Assembly: GCF_002055535.1 (NCBI RefSeq)
Contig: NZ_LN831034.1
Span: 930,001-994,000 of the forward strand
Direction of reading: 5' to 3'
Length of the DNA stretch: 64,000 nucleotides
Origin: Streptococcus pyogenes
Lineage (GTDB): Bacteria; Bacillota; Bacilli; Lactobacillales; Streptococcaceae
Positions 20,489 through 30,080 of this stretch are shown in pieces. The notes below the pieces were generated by a model. The model searched no databases. It saw nothing but the letters and a program-made list of their open reading frames with translations, and was not told the DNA's origin. The stretch's first letter is position 1. Each line of letters opens with the position of its first letter. The position numbers and the translations under genes were made by a program.

Positions 20489-21269
20489 TATTAAAGCTAT
20501 TAAAGAAAGCTTAGAGGCCGTTACTAGCCTCTTGGACCCCCTCTTTCAAGAATTGGCAACCGACACTAGGTCAGGCGTCCAAAAAGCTCTAAAAAGCCGA
20601 CAAAAGGTTATTCAGGCCGAGTTAGCAGAAGAAGAACGATTAGAAGCCATGCTTTCTTATGAAAAAGCTCTTTATAAAAAAGGTTATAAAGCCATTGCAG
20701 GTATTGATGAGGTGGGACGTGGTCCCTTAGCAGGTCCCGTTGTGGCAGCTTGTGTGATTTTACCTAAGTATTGTAAAATTAAAGGCCTTAATGATTCTAA
20801 AAAAATCCCTAAAGCTAAGCATGAGACCATTTATCAGGCAGTGAAAGAAAAGGCTTTGGCTATCGGTATCGGTATTATTGACAATCAGCTTATTGATGAG
20901 GTCAATATTTATGAAGCAACCAAACTGGCCATGCTAGAAGCCATTAAACAGTTGGAGGGCCAACTCACACAACCAGATTATCTCTTGATTGATGCCATGA
21001 CATTGGATATTGCTATTTCGCAGCAGTCTATTCTTAAAGGCGATGCCAATTCCTTGTCTATTGCAGCAGCATCAATTGTAGCTAAGGTCACCAGAGATCA
21101 GATGATGGCTAACTATGATCGCATTTTTCCTGGTTATGGCTTTGCTAAAAATGCAGGCTATGGCACCAAAGAACATTTACAGGGATTAAAAGCTTACGGC
21201 ATAACGCCTATCCATCGTAAAAGTTTTGAACCTGTTAAATCCATGTGCTGCGATTCAACTAATCCTTAA
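20478..21269 (+). CDS. rnhB: Ribonuclease HII
   Basis: RNase HII cleaves RNA in RNA-DNA hybrids and removes single ribonucleotides from DNA. The 263 residues have an N-terminal helical extension typical of Firmicutes. The catalytic core starts at [19 protein letters not shown] (acidic residues Asp and Glu near 76-77), with LLIDAM and [10 protein letters not shown] further on. It overlaps rbgA and is followed by a hairpin and then dprA. Confidence 0.95.
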   Translation: MPTSIKAIKESLEAVTSLLDPLFQELATDTRSGVQKALKSRQKVIQAELAEEERLEAMLSYEKALYKKGYKAIAGIDEVGRGPLAGPVVAACVILPKYCKIKGLNDSKKIPKAKHETIYQAVKEKALAIGIGIIDNQLIDEVNIYEATKLAMLEAIKQLEGQLTQPDYLLIDAMTLDIAISQQSILKGDANSLSIAAASIVAKVTRDQMMANYDRIFPGYGFAKNAGYGTKEHLQGLKAYGITPIHRKSFEPVKSMCCDSTNP

Positions 21270-21297
21270 AAAGTTCTGTTTTTAGCAGAATTTTTTT
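21268..21297 (+). terminator. Terminator after rnhB
   Basis: AAAAAGTTCTG and CAGAATTTTTTT form a stem (one G-T pair) around a 7-base loop with a T run, directly at the rnhB stop. Confidence 0.7.
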
Positions 21298-21333
21298 CTT
21301 TTTTACGAATAAATGAAGTAAGGAGGTAACTTA

Positions 21334-22170
21334 GTGAATCATTTTGAACTTTATAAGCTAAAGAAAGCTGGACTGACTAATAAAAACATTCTCAATATTC
21401 TTGACTACCAAAAACACCAGGAAAAATCGTTGTCACTTCGAGATATGGCCGTTGTTTCTGGTTGTAAGCATCCGTCTCACTTTATAGAAGCCTATAAGCA
21501 GTTAGATATTCAAAATTTAAAAATGGAATTTAAACAATTTCCTAGTATTTCTATCTTAGATAAGCATTACCCAATGGCATTGAAAGAAATATACAATCCA
21601 CCTGTCCTCTTGTTTTTTCAGGGAAATTTAGACCTTCTTGAGAAACCTAAATTAGCCATTGTCGGCTCCAGACGCTCAAGCGATACCGGAGTAAAGTCTG
21701 TCCGTAAAATTCTTAAAGAACTCGGGAACCGTTTTGTGATTGTTAGCGGACTTGCTCGAGGTATCGACACTAGTGCTCATTTAGCCTGCCTTAAAAATGG
21801 GGGACAAACTATCGCTATTATTGGAACAGGATTGGATCGCTTTTACCCTAAAGAAAATAGGGAGTTGCAAACTTTCTTAGGGAAAAATCATCTTGTGCTA
21901 ACAGAATACGGTCCAGGAGAAGAAGCTTTATCTTATCACTTTCCAGAACGGAATCGTATTATCGCAGGCCTTAGCCGAGGTATTCTTGTCGTTGAAGCAA
22001 AAAATCGTTCAGGTTCCTTGATTACTTGTCAAATTGGGATAGAAGAAGGCCGAGACATTTTTGCTGTCCCAGGAAACATTTTGGACGGGAAATCCGAAGG
22101 TTGCCTTCAGTTAATTAAAGAGGGAGCAACATGCGTCACATCGGGCATGGATATCCTTTCAGAGTACTAA
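21334..22170 (+). CDS. dprA: DNA processing protein DprA
   Basis: DprA binds incoming single-stranded DNA during natural transformation and loads RecA. The 278-residue protein starts at GTG, chosen because of the ideal AAGGAGGTAAC site 7 bases upstream. The Rossmann-fold core has IVGSRRSSDTG, SGLARGIDTSAH and the PERNRIIAGLSRG motif, all intact. This gene is usually induced by ComX through a cin-box; I did not find an exact cin-box here. It is complete, so the competence apparatus is at least partly kept. Confidence 0.93.
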   Translation: MNHFELYKLKKAGLTNKNILNILDYQKHQEKSLSLRDMAVVSGCKHPSHFIEAYKQLDIQNLKMEFKQFPSISILDKHYPMALKEIYNPPVLLFFQGNLDLLEKPKLAIVGSRRSSDTGVKSVRKILKELGNRFVIVSGLARGIDTSAHLACLKNGGQTIAIIGTGLDRFYPKENRELQTFLGKNHLVLTEYGPGEEALSYHFPERNRIIAGLSRGILVVEAKNRSGSLITCQIGIEEGRDIFAVPGNILDGKSEGCLQLIKEGATCVTSGMDILSEY

Positions 22171-22206
22171 AAAAGTTAAAGTTTCTTCCTATATAGCATT
22201 TTTTTA

Positions 22207-22235
22207 TTGACAGTTTCTTAAAAATGGGATATTAT
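22207..22235 (+). promoter_or_regulatory. topA promoter
   Basis: TTGACA and TATTAT are separated by 17 bases, about 40 bases before the topA TTG start. Confidence 0.72.
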
Positions 22236-22276
22236 GCTATAAGCTTTAAACAAACTGTTATAGGAAGTGTGTCGAA

Positions 22277-24406
22277 TTGGGAACAAAAACTACAACTAAG
22301 CCAAAAACGGGTACTAAAAAGTCCACCACTAAAAAGAAATCAACAGCGAAAAAAAATCTCGTTATTGTTGAATCACCTGCCAAAGCTAAGACTATTGAAA
22401 AATATCTTGGACGCAGTTATAAAGTTGTTGCTTCGGTAGGACATATTCGTGACTTAAAAAAATCGTCTATGTCTATTGATTTTGATAATAATTATGAGCC
22501 ACAATACATTAATATCCGTGGTAAGGGACCCCTTATCAATTCTTTAAAAAAAGAAGCCAAAGCTGCTAAAAAAGTTTATTTAGCTAGTGACCCGGATCGT
22601 GAGGGAGAGGCTATTTCTTGGCATTTGTCACATATCTTAGGACTTGATCCTCAAGATAATAACCGAGTGGTTTTTAATGAAATTACGAAAGATGCAGTTA
22701 AACATGCCTTTGTGGAGCCTCGTCAGATTGATATGGACTTGGTAGATTCTCAACAAGCACGTCGTGTTTTGGACCGTATTGTGGGATATTCCATTTCACC
22801 AATTCTTTGGAAAAAGGTCAAAAAAGGACTTTCAGCAGGACGTGTCCAGTCGGTTGCTTTAAAACTCATCATTGACCGTGAAAATGACATCAAAGCATTT
22901 GTTCCAAAGGAATACTGGTCTATTGATGGTCTTTTTAAAAAAGGAACTAAAAAGTTTCAAGCGACTTTTTACGGTATTAATGGCAAAAAAACAAAGCTTG
23001 ACAATAACAACGATGTCAAAGAGGTATTAGCAAAGCTAACAAATGAAGATTTTCTTGTCAGCAAGGTTGACAAGAAAGAGCGACGTCGTAATGCTCCCTT
23101 ACCTTACACAACATCATCTCTTCAACAAGATGCTGCTAATAAAATCAATTTCAGAACGCGTAAAACCATGATGGTAGCCCAACAACTGTATGAGGGGATT
23201 CATTTAGGAGAAAATGGAACTCAAGGTTTAATTACCTATATGCGTACGGATTCTACTCGTATCAGTCCAGTAGCACAAAACGATGCTGCTCAATTTATTA
23301 TCAATCGCTTTGGAGCTAATTATTCAAAACATGGTAATCGTGTCAAAAATACCAGTGGTGTCCAAGATGCTCACGAGGCGATTCGTCCATCTAGTGTTAA
23401 TCATACGCCAGACTCTATTGCCAAATACCTTAACAAGGATCAGTTAAAACTTTATACGCTTATTTGGAATCGTTTTGTGGCTAGCCAAATGACAGCAGCT
23501 GTTTTTGATACCGTAAAGGTGAACTTGGAGCAAAATGGCGTGATTTTTGTTGCCAATGGTAGCCAAATGAAGTTTGATGGTTACATGGCTGTTTACAATG
23601 ATTCCGATAAAAACAAAATGTTACCTGAGATGGCAGAAGGAGAAACGGTTAAAAAAATATCGACCTCTCCAGAACAGCACTTTACGCAGCCACCAGCTCG
23701 TTATTCTGAAGCAACTCTAATTAAAACGCTAGAAGAAAATGGTGTTGGACGTCCATCAACTTACGCTCCAACCTTAGAAGTCATTCAACGCAGATACTAT
23801 GTTAAATTGTCTGCTAAGCGCTTTGAGCCAACTGAGCTTGGGGAAATTGTCAACAAGCTTATTGTCGAATTTTTCCCAGATATTGTCGATGTTGCCTTTA
23901 CTGCCGAGATGGAAGGTAAGCTAGATCAAGTTGAAATCGGAGAAGAACAATGGCAACATGTTATCGATCAATTCTATCAACCCTTTGTCAAAGAATTGAA
24001 TAAGGCTGAGTCTGAAATTGAAAAGATTCAAATCAAAGATGAACCAGCTGGCTTCGACTGTGATGTTTGTGGTCACCCAATGGTCATTAAGTTAGGACGT
24101 TTTGGGAAATTTTACGCGTGTAGCAACTTCCCAGAGTGCCGTAATACAAAAGCCATCACTAAAGAAATTGGTGTTACTTGTCCGGTTTGTCATAAAGGAC
24201 AAGTTATCGAGCGTAAAACCAAAAAAAATAGGATATTTTATGGTTGTGATCAGTATCCAGATTGTGAGTTTATCTCGTGGGATTTACCTATTGGACGTGC
24301 TTGCCCTAAGTCAGGTGACTATCTTATTGAGAAAAAAGTTCGTGGTGGCAAACAAGTAATGTGTAGCAATGAGACCTGTGATTACAAGGAAGAAAAAATT
24401 AAATAA
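22277..24406 (+). CDS. topA: DNA topoisomerase I
   Basis: TopA relaxes negative supercoils and counterbalances gyrase, whose A subunit is also in this window. The start is TTG at 22277, with an AGGAAG site before it. The first 30 residues are Lys/Thr-rich, then the Toprim domain begins with [19 protein letters not shown]. The catalytic tyrosine is Tyr321 in [12 protein letters not shown]. The C-terminus carries at least two zinc-ribbon modules ([10 protein letters not shown] and TCPVCHKG with paired CxxC/CxnC). At 709 residues it is full length. Confidence 0.96.
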   Translation: MGTKTTTKPKTGTKKSTTKKKSTAKKNLVIVESPAKAKTIEKYLGRSYKVVASVGHIRDLKKSSMSIDFDNNYEPQYINIRGKGPLINSLKKEAKAAKKVYLASDPDREGEAISWHLSHILGLDPQDNNRVVFNEITKDAVKHAFVEPRQIDMDLVDSQQARRVLDRIVGYSISPILWKKVKKGLSAGRVQSVALKLIIDRENDIKAFVPKEYWSIDGLFKKGTKKFQATFYGINGKKTKLDNNNDVKEVLAKLTNEDFLVSKVDKKERRRNAPLPYTTSSLQQDAANKINFRTRKTMMVAQQLYEGIHLGENGTQGLITYMRTDSTRISPVAQNDAAQFIINRFGANYSKHGNRVKNTSGVQDAHEAIRPSSVNHTPDSIAKYLNKDQLKLYTLIWNRFVASQMTAAVFDTVKVNLEQNGVIFVANGSQMKFDGYMAVYNDSDKNKMLPEMAEGETVKKISTSPEQHFTQPPARYSEATLIKTLEENGVGRPSTYAPTLEVIQRRYYVKLSAKRFEPTELGEIVNKLIVEFFPDIVDVAFTAEMEGKLDQVEIGEEQWQHVIDQFYQPFVKELNKAESEIEKIQIKDEPAGFDCDVCGHPMVIKLGRFGKFYACSNFPECRNTKAITKEIGVTCPVCHKGQVIERKTKKNRIFYGCDQYPDCEFISWDLPIGRACPKSGDYLIEKKVRGGKQVMCSNETCDYKEEKIK

Positions 24407-24449
24407 AAAAAGAATTGGAACTCCTTGTCTTGTTCCAATTCTTTTTTTA
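24405..24449 (+). terminator. Terminator after topA
   Basis: AAAAAAAGAATTGGAAC pairs with GTTCCAATTCTTTTTTT across a 10-base loop, with T run; it overlaps the topA stop codon. Confidence 0.9.
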
Positions 24450-24480
24450 TTTACAAAGGTATTTTTAACTACAAAAATCG

Positions 24481-25363
24481 CTAGTTCGTTTTTAAAAGGC
24501 TTAAAAATTCCTCAATAACTGGACTGAAACTCGCATCATCTCGGTAAGCAATCCCAATAGGGTAAAAATTATTTTTATCTTGCAAAGGAATCCAAACTAA
24601 GTTATCTACCTGATTAAGACTCTCAAAATCACTCGGGAGGATAGTCAAGGTATTTAAATCGTGCAAACTATGAATAAGAACTTCCCAATCATTGTGTTTA
24701 AAGACAATATCTGGTTCAAAACCGAGAGCTCGGCATTTTCTAGGAAGCATTTCGCCTAACATGTAGTGATCGTTTAAAGAAGCAATCTTATAGCCTTTTA
24801 AATCTTTAAGTTTTAACTGAGGATGTTGCGCCAAAGGGTGCTGTTTGAGGAGAACGATACTGACCTTATAGCCTTTTGTGGACGTTTGTAATAGCTCAAT
24901 GGTAATATCCTTTCGAATACTTAGAAAGGAGAGGAGACCAATATCGATTTTTCCTTGGGACAATAATTCTTATAATTTGCGAGAACCATCCTGTATAAGC
25001 GATAATTCAACATTTGAGTGAGTAGCCATAAAGATTGAAATTTGTTTCATGAATTGTATAGCAAACAGTGATGTTAATTCAACACGAATCATCTCTTTTT
25101 TTCTTGATTTAATTGCTGAATATCCGCAACAATTTGATTAAAGTCATCCACAAGGTCTTTGCCTTTGTGATAAAATATCTCCAGCTTCGGTTAGTAGTAG
25201 CTGTCAATCACTTTGTGTAAAAAGCGTCGTGTTCAAACTAGGACTCTAGCCTTTTAATTGATTGAGAAAGAGTAGGTTGCGTTACAAACAAACTTTTAGC
25301 AGCGTGGGAATGATTTTTTGTTTCAGCAACTGCAATAAAATAGGTTAATTGTCTAATATCCAT
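24481..25363 (-). pseudogene. LysR-type regulator, decayed
   Basis: On the minus strand the sequence begins at ATG 25363 with [21 protein letters not shown] and [16 protein letters not shown], an evident LysR winged helix. It then meets an in-frame TAG. Further on, pieces of the linker (LLLTEAGD, FYHKGKDLVDD, FMKQISIF) appear in different frames with more stops. A TAA precedes the intact last 160 residues (24481-24963), which carry the effector-binding fold (KIDIGLLSFLS onward). Several lesions mean no functional regulator. It probably once controlled the neighbouring PTS and dehydrogenase genes. Confidence 0.85.
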
Positions 25364-25372
25364 AGTAGATCC

Positions 25373-25921
25373 TTCATGATTGGTCAAGGAATAGCGTCTC
25401 TACTTGGTTTACAACCTATTTTGATGTCTCTCCTTATTGCCATGATTTTCTGCTTCCTTATTGTTTCTCCAATTACAACGGTAGGAATTGCTCTTGCGAT
25501 TAACTTATCTGGTATTGGTTCAGGTGCCGCAAGCTTTGGACTTTGCTTAGCAGGTTGGGCTGTTAATTCAAAAGGAACTTCACTTGCTCACGTCTTGAGA
25601 TCACCGAAAATTTCAATGGCCAACGTTTTATCAAAACCAAAAATCATGTTGCCAATGTTATGTTCTGCAGCTGTACTTGGTGTTATTGGTGCTATCTTTA
25701 ATATTCAAGGAACACCTGCTAGTGCAGGCTTTGGAATTAGTGGTTTGATCGGACCTATCAATGCCCTTAATTTAGCTAAAGGCGGATGGTGTCCAGTAAA
25801 TATTCTACTTATCATTATCATTTTTGTAGGGGCACCAATTGTTCTCAATATGATCTTTAACTACCTTTTTATCAAGGTGCTTAAAGTGATTGATCCAATG
25901 GATTACAAACTTGATATCTAA
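25373..25921 (+). pseudogene. PTS EIIC-like permease, N-terminal half missing
   Basis: About 180 residues remain of a multi-pass PTS transporter EIIC-type permease: [34 protein letters not shown] and GFGISGLIGPINAL. Relatives are roughly twice as long. The conserved part begins only 10 bases after the LysR ATG. A long open frame can be read from TTG 25349, but that piece lies in LysR sequence and lacks a ribosome binding site, so a deletion has fused the two remnants. Transport function is very unlikely. ldhD follows with a gap of 14 bases. Confidence 0.78.
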
Positions 25922-25935
25922 GAAAGGAACTTTTG

Positions 25936-26928
25936 ATGAAATTAAAATTATATAATGTTAGAGGCGAAGAAGCAGTCTTAGCAAAAAAATGGGCTGATGA
26001 CAATGGGATTGAGATTTCCTTGACGGAGTCTCCCTTAACTCCTGAAACGGTTAAAGAAGCTGAAGGCTTTGACGGGATTGCCAATGCCCAAATTGGTCCT
26101 TTAGATGATGCGATTTATCCTCTCTTAAAGGAAATGGGGATTAAACAAATCGCTCAGCACAGTGCTAGTGTCGATATGTATAACCTTGATTTGGCCACCG
26201 AAAATGACATTATTATCACAAATGTTCCTAGCTATTCTCCAGAATCCATTGCAGAATTTACGGTTACTATTGTCCTTAATTTAATTCGTCATGTGGAGTT
26301 GATTCGTGAAAATGTTAAAAAACAAAATTTCACTTGGGGACTCCCTATCCGCGGCCGTGTTTTAGGTGATATGACAGTTGCGATTATCGGAACTGGACGT
26401 ATTGGTCTAGCTACTGCTAAAATCTTTAAAGGTTTTGGCTGCAAGGTCGTTGGATATGATATTTACCAAAGCGATGCTGCCAAAGCTGTCTTGGACTATA
26501 AGGAATCTGTAGAAGAAGCGATTAAAGATGCTGATCTTGTTTCCTTACACATGCCACCAACTGCAGAGAACACACACCTTTTCAATTCTGATTTATTTAA
26601 ATCATTCAAAAAAGGGGCTATTTTGATGAATATGGCGCGTGGTGCCGTCATTGAGACGCAAGATTTACTGGATGCTTTGGATGCAGGCTTACTGAGCGGA
26701 GCTGGTATTGACACTTACGAATTTGAAGGACCTTATATACCTAAGAATTTTGAAGGTCAAGAAATTACAGATTCACTATTTAAAGCTTTGATTAACCATC
26801 CTAAGGTTATTTATACACCTCATGCAGCTTATTATACTGATGAAGCCGTTAAAAACCTAGTTGAAGGTGCCCTTAATGCTACAGTAGAGATTATCAAAAC
26901 TGGGACAACGACAACTCGTGTTAACTAA
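25936..26928 (+). CDS. ldhD: D-lactate dehydrogenase / D-2-hydroxyacid dehydrogenase
   Basis: This is a 330-residue NAD-dependent D-2-hydroxyacid dehydrogenase close to lactobacillar D-LDH, reducing pyruvate (or a related 2-keto acid) to the D-hydroxy acid. The nucleotide motif VAIIGTGRIGLATAK lies near residue 148. The catalytic set appears in MARGAVIETQ (Arg), DTYEFEG (Glu) and YTPHAAYYTD (His). ATG 25936 follows AGAAAGGAAC. The gene is left downstream of a truncated PTS gene and a decayed regulator, so its native promoter may have been lost or replaced. It ends at a very strong terminator. Confidence 0.88.
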   Translation: MKLKLYNVRGEEAVLAKKWADDNGIEISLTESPLTPETVKEAEGFDGIANAQIGPLDDAIYPLLKEMGIKQIAQHSASVDMYNLDLATENDIIITNVPSYSPESIAEFTVTIVLNLIRHVELIRENVKKQNFTWGLPIRGRVLGDMTVAIIGTGRIGLATAKIFKGFGCKVVGYDIYQSDAAKAVLDYKESVEEAIKDADLVSLHMPPTAENTHLFNSDLFKSFKKGAILMNMARGAVIETQDLLDALDAGLLSGAGIDTYEFEGPYIPKNFEGQEITDSLFKALINHPKVIYTPHAAYYTDEAVKNLVEGALNATVEIIKTGTTTTRVN

Positions 26929-26941
26929 CAACTGATTTGAC

Positions 26942-26991
26942 GTCCATTATAAAGGAATAATTCTAAAAATTCCTTTATAATGGACTTTTTT
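26942..26991 (+). terminator. Terminator after ldhD
   Basis: A 17-bp stem (GTCCATTATAAAGGAAT with its complement) is followed by TTTTTTG, making this one of the longest hairpins in the window. Confidence 0.92.
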
Positions 26992-27032
26992 GTATTAGTC
27001 CGTTATAATAGACTGTAAGAAAGGGGGCTCTT

Positions 27033-27698
27033 ATGACATATATAGCGCTTATTGGAGATATTATCCAGTCCAAACAATTGACGGATCGTTCCAAAGTTCA
27101 AAAAACTTTAGCAGCTTATTTAGACGACCTCAACAAAACCTTTGCTCCTTATATTATTTCTAAATTATCCCTAACGTTGGGAGATGAATTTCAAGGACTT
27201 TTTCAGGTGGATACTCCTATTTTCCATCTGATTGATTTGATTAATCATCACATGGATATCCCTATTCGATTTGGAGTAGGAGTAGGTTCTATTCTAACAG
27301 ACATCAATCCTGATATTAGTATTGGGGCTGATGGACCTGCTTATTGGCATGCTCGTGAGGCTATTCGTTATATTCATCAAAAAAATGATTATGGTAATAC
27401 TACATTAGCTCTTCGGACTGGTCATCACAACCAGGATGATGTATTAAACAGTTTACTAGCAGCTGGAGATGCTATTAAAGCCAACTGGCGAGCTAGTCAA
27501 TGGGAAATTTTTGACACGCTTTTAGATTTGGGCATTTATGAGGAATACTTTGATCAACAACGACTAGGAAAGCAATTATCTCTTAGCTCTAGCGCTTTGT
27601 CAAAACGTCTAAAAAGTAGTCATGTTAAAATTTATCTGAGAACACGGCAGAGTGCGCTAAACTGTCTCAAACAAATCAAGGAGGAAACTGATGATTAA
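27033..27698 (+). CDS. SatD-family protein
   Basis: This 221-residue protein resembles SatD, a streptococcal protein linked to acid tolerance in S. mutans. The N-terminal half has YIALIGDIIQSKQL and SLTLGDEFQGLFQ, which look like a nucleotide-cyclase/GGDEF-like palm (GDEFQG) without proven activity. The C-terminal part has a helix-turn-helix-like segment (LSLSSSALSKRLKSSHVKIY). A strong AAAGGGGGC site and a TATAAT box at 27004 precede it. It overlaps the next gene by 8 bases. Confidence 0.72.
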   Translation: MTYIALIGDIIQSKQLTDRSKVQKTLAAYLDDLNKTFAPYIISKLSLTLGDEFQGLFQVDTPIFHLIDLINHHMDIPIRFGVGVGSILTDINPDISIGADGPAYWHAREAIRYIHQKNDYGNTTLALRTGHHNQDDVLNSLLAAGDAIKANWRASQWEIFDTLLDLGIYEEYFDQQRLGKQLSLSSSALSKRLKSSHVKIYLRTRQSALNCLKQIKEETDD

Positions 27699-28407
27699 TG
27701 GTGTCTCTCACTACCTAGCTCAAACCCCTACACTTACCCTGTTTCTCATTTGTCATGTGTTATCAGACTACCAGTTACAAAGTCAGCAAGTAGCTGATTT
27801 AAAAGAAAAACATTTGACTTATTTAGGTTACCACTTGATTGGAGTTAGCATTCCCCTAATTTGTTTAACCCTCATTATCCCACAAGCATGGTTGATGAGC
27901 CTATTGGTTATGATAAGTCACGCGCTTATTGACTGGCTAAAGCCAAAGATGGCTAACTCTCTAAAATGGAAAAGAGAGTGGATTTTTCTGCTGGATCAAT
28001 GCTTACATATCGCTATTAGTTCATTTGCTGGGCTAAGGTTAGCAGGGGTGACCTTGCCTAATTGGCTTCCGATATCTATTTTGATGACCGTTTTATTTAT
28101 CCTACTCATTACCAAACCAACTAATATTGTCTTTAAACTCTTTTTCAGCAAATACCAGCCTGACCAAGGAGAAAAAATGGACACGATCATAGGAGCGGGG
28201 GCTACCATAGGAATTCTAGAGAGAATTGTTATTGGGGTGTGTATGATCATGGGGCAATTTGCTTCAATAGGTCTGGTCTTTACCGCTAAATCTATTGCTC
28301 GCTATAATAAAATTTCGGAAAGTCCAGCTTTTGCAGAATACTACCTAATTGGTTCTTTATTTAGTATTCTCAGTGTTTTTATCGCAGCATGGATTTGTTT
28401 CTTCTAG
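27691..28407 (+). CDS. DUF3307 integral membrane protein
   Basis: The 238-residue product has about six predicted membrane helices. The first (LFLICHVLSDYQLQSQQVADLK) carries the His and Asp of the DUF3307 family signature. SHALIDWLKPKM in a later segment adds a second HxxxD. The paired polar motifs in the membrane suggest a metal site, but no activity is known. It is translated from ATG overlapping the SatD-like gene, and that pairing recurs in other Firmicutes, suggesting a shared role. Confidence 0.75.
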   Translation: MINGVSHYLAQTPTLTLFLICHVLSDYQLQSQQVADLKEKHLTYLGYHLIGVSIPLICLTLIIPQAWLMSLLVMISHALIDWLKPKMANSLKWKREWIFLLDQCLHIAISSFAGLRLAGVTLPNWLPISILMTVLFILLITKPTNIVFKLFFSKYQPDQGEKMDTIIGAGATIGILERIVIGVCMIMGQFASIGLVFTAKSIARYNKISESPAFAEYYLIGSLFSILSVFIAAWICFF

Positions 28408-28425
28408 TTGAAAAGGGTTCCCGTA

Positions 28426-28456
28426 GAAAGAGACTAACGCTTAGTCTCTTTCTTTT
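28426..28456 (+). terminator. Terminator after the SatD/DUF3307 pair
   Basis: GAAAGAGACTAA-CGC-TTAGTCTCTTTC is a perfect 12-bp stem followed by a T-rich stretch. Confidence 0.88.
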
Positions 28457-28557
28457 TCTTTCTTCTTATTTCTGTTATAATAAGTCAGGTAACTACATTA
28501 GAAAGATTTGTGGGTCTGTCATCTAAGAGATGTCATTCCCGAAGAGGTATTAGTGAC

Positions 28558-29904
28558 TTGTCTCAATCAACTGCAACTTATATTAATGTTATTGGAGCTG
28601 GGCTAGCTGGTTCTGAAGCTGCCTATCAGATTGCTAAGCGCGGTATCCCCGTTAAATTGTATGAAATGCGTGGTGTCAAAGCAACACCGCAACATAAAAC
28701 CACTAATTTTGCCGAATTGGTCTGTTCCAACTCATTTCGTGGTGATAGCTTAACCAATGCAGTCGGTCTTCTCAAAGAAGAAATGCGGCGATTAGACTCC
28801 ATTATTATGCGTAATGGTGAAGCTAACCGCGTACCTGCTGGGGGAGCAATGGCTGTTGACCGTGAGGGGTATGCAGAGAGTGTCACTGCAGAGTTGGAAA
28901 ATCATCCTCTCATTGAGGTCATTCGTGGTGAAATTACAGAAATCCCTGACGATGCTATCACGGTTATCGCGACGGGACCGCTGACTTCGGATGCCCTGGC
29001 AGAAAAAATTCACGCGCTAAATGGTGGCGACGGATTCTATTTTTACGATGCAGCAGCGCCTATCATTGATAAATCTACCATTGATATGAGCAAGGTTTAC
29101 CTTAAATCTCGCTACGATAAAGGCGAAGCTGCTTACCTCAACTGCCCTATGACCAAAGAAGAATTCATGGCTTTCCATGAAGCTCTGACAACCGCAGAAG
29201 AAGCCCCGCTGAATGCCTTTGAAAAAGAAAAGTATTTTGAAGGCTGTATGCCGATTGAAGTTATGGCTAAACGTGGCATTAAAACCATGCTTTATGGACC
29301 TATGAAACCCGTTGGATTGGAATATCCAGATGACTATACAGGTCCTCGCGATGGAGAATTTAAAACGCCATATGCCGTCGTGCAATTGCGTCAAGATAAT
29401 GCAGCTGGAAGCCTTTATAATATCGTTGGTTTCCAAACCCATCTCAAATGGGGTGAGCAAAAACGCGTTTTCCAAATGATTCCAGGGCTTGAAAATGCTG
29501 AGTTTGTCCGCTACGGCGTCATGCATCGCAATTCCTATATGGATTCACCAAATCTTTTAACCGAAACCTTCCAATCTCGGAGCAATCCAAACCTTTTCTT
29601 TGCAGGTCAGATGACTGGAGTTGAAGGTTATGTCGAATCAGCTGCTTCAGGTTTAGTAGCAGGAATCAATGCTGCTCGTTTGTTCAAAAGAGAAGAAGCA
29701 CTTATTTTTCCTCAGACAACAGCTATTGGGAGTTTGCCTCATTATGTGACTCATGCCGACAGTAAGCATTTCCAACCAATGAACGTCAACTTTGGCATCA
29801 TCAAAGAGTTAGAAGGCCCACGCATTCGTGACAAAAAAGAACGTTATGAAGCTATTGCTAGTCGTGCTTTGGCAGATTTAGACACCTGCTTAGCGTCGCT
29901 TTAA
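28558..29904 (+). CDS. trmFO: tRNA (uracil-5-)-methyltransferase, folate/FAD type
   Basis: TrmFO (formerly Gid) makes m5U54 in tRNA using 5,10-methylene-THF and FAD. With TTG 28558 as start the protein has 448 residues and begins directly before the FAD motif [21 protein letters not shown] site lies 10 bases upstream. A GTG at 28510 would add 16 unconserved residues. [15 protein letters not shown] and the C-terminal [16 protein letters not shown] block are intact. It draws on the same methylene-THF pool as glyA. Confidence 0.93.
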   Translation: MSQSTATYINVIGAGLAGSEAAYQIAKRGIPVKLYEMRGVKATPQHKTTNFAELVCSNSFRGDSLTNAVGLLKEEMRRLDSIIMRNGEANRVPAGGAMAVDREGYAESVTAELENHPLIEVIRGEITEIPDDAITVIATGPLTSDALAEKIHALNGGDGFYFYDAAAPIIDKSTIDMSKVYLKSRYDKGEAAYLNCPMTKEEFMAFHEALTTAEEAPLNAFEKEKYFEGCMPIEVMAKRGIKTMLYGPMKPVGLEYPDDYTGPRDGEFKTPYAVVQLRQDNAAGSLYNIVGFQTHLKWGEQKRVFQMIPGLENAEFVRYGVMHRNSYMDSPNLLTETFQSRSNPNLFFAGQMTGVEGYVESAASGLVAGINAARLFKREEALIFPQTTAIGSLPHYVTHADSKHFQPMNVNFGIIKELEGPRIRDKKERYEAIASRALADLDTCLASL

Positions 29905-29908
29905 CACT

Positions 29909-29953
29909 AAAAAAGAGTTCCTTTTCAGTTGAGTTGCTGAAGAGGACTTTTTT
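29909..29953 (+). terminator. Terminator after trmFO
   Basis: AAAAAAGAGTTCCTTTTCAG and CTGAAGAGGACTTTTTT form an imperfect stem with a T run. Confidence 0.78.
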
Positions 29954-30080
29954 ACTTGCTGATTTGAGCGCTAGCTATGCAAAAGAATGCACAAAAAATA
30001 CATGAATAGACTATGGTCACTAGAAGCAATATTATATAATGAATAGTACTCATTAGTTGATTCAGTTTGGAGGTTTTAGC

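Noticed and set aside
28996-29526. Long minus-strand open frame inside trmFO
   Set aside because: Shadow of the coding strand; no ribosome binding site or recognisable domain.
29963-29979. cre-like TTGAGCGCTAGCT before oadA module 1
   Set aside because: Two key positions of the left half differ from the consensus; too weak to call.
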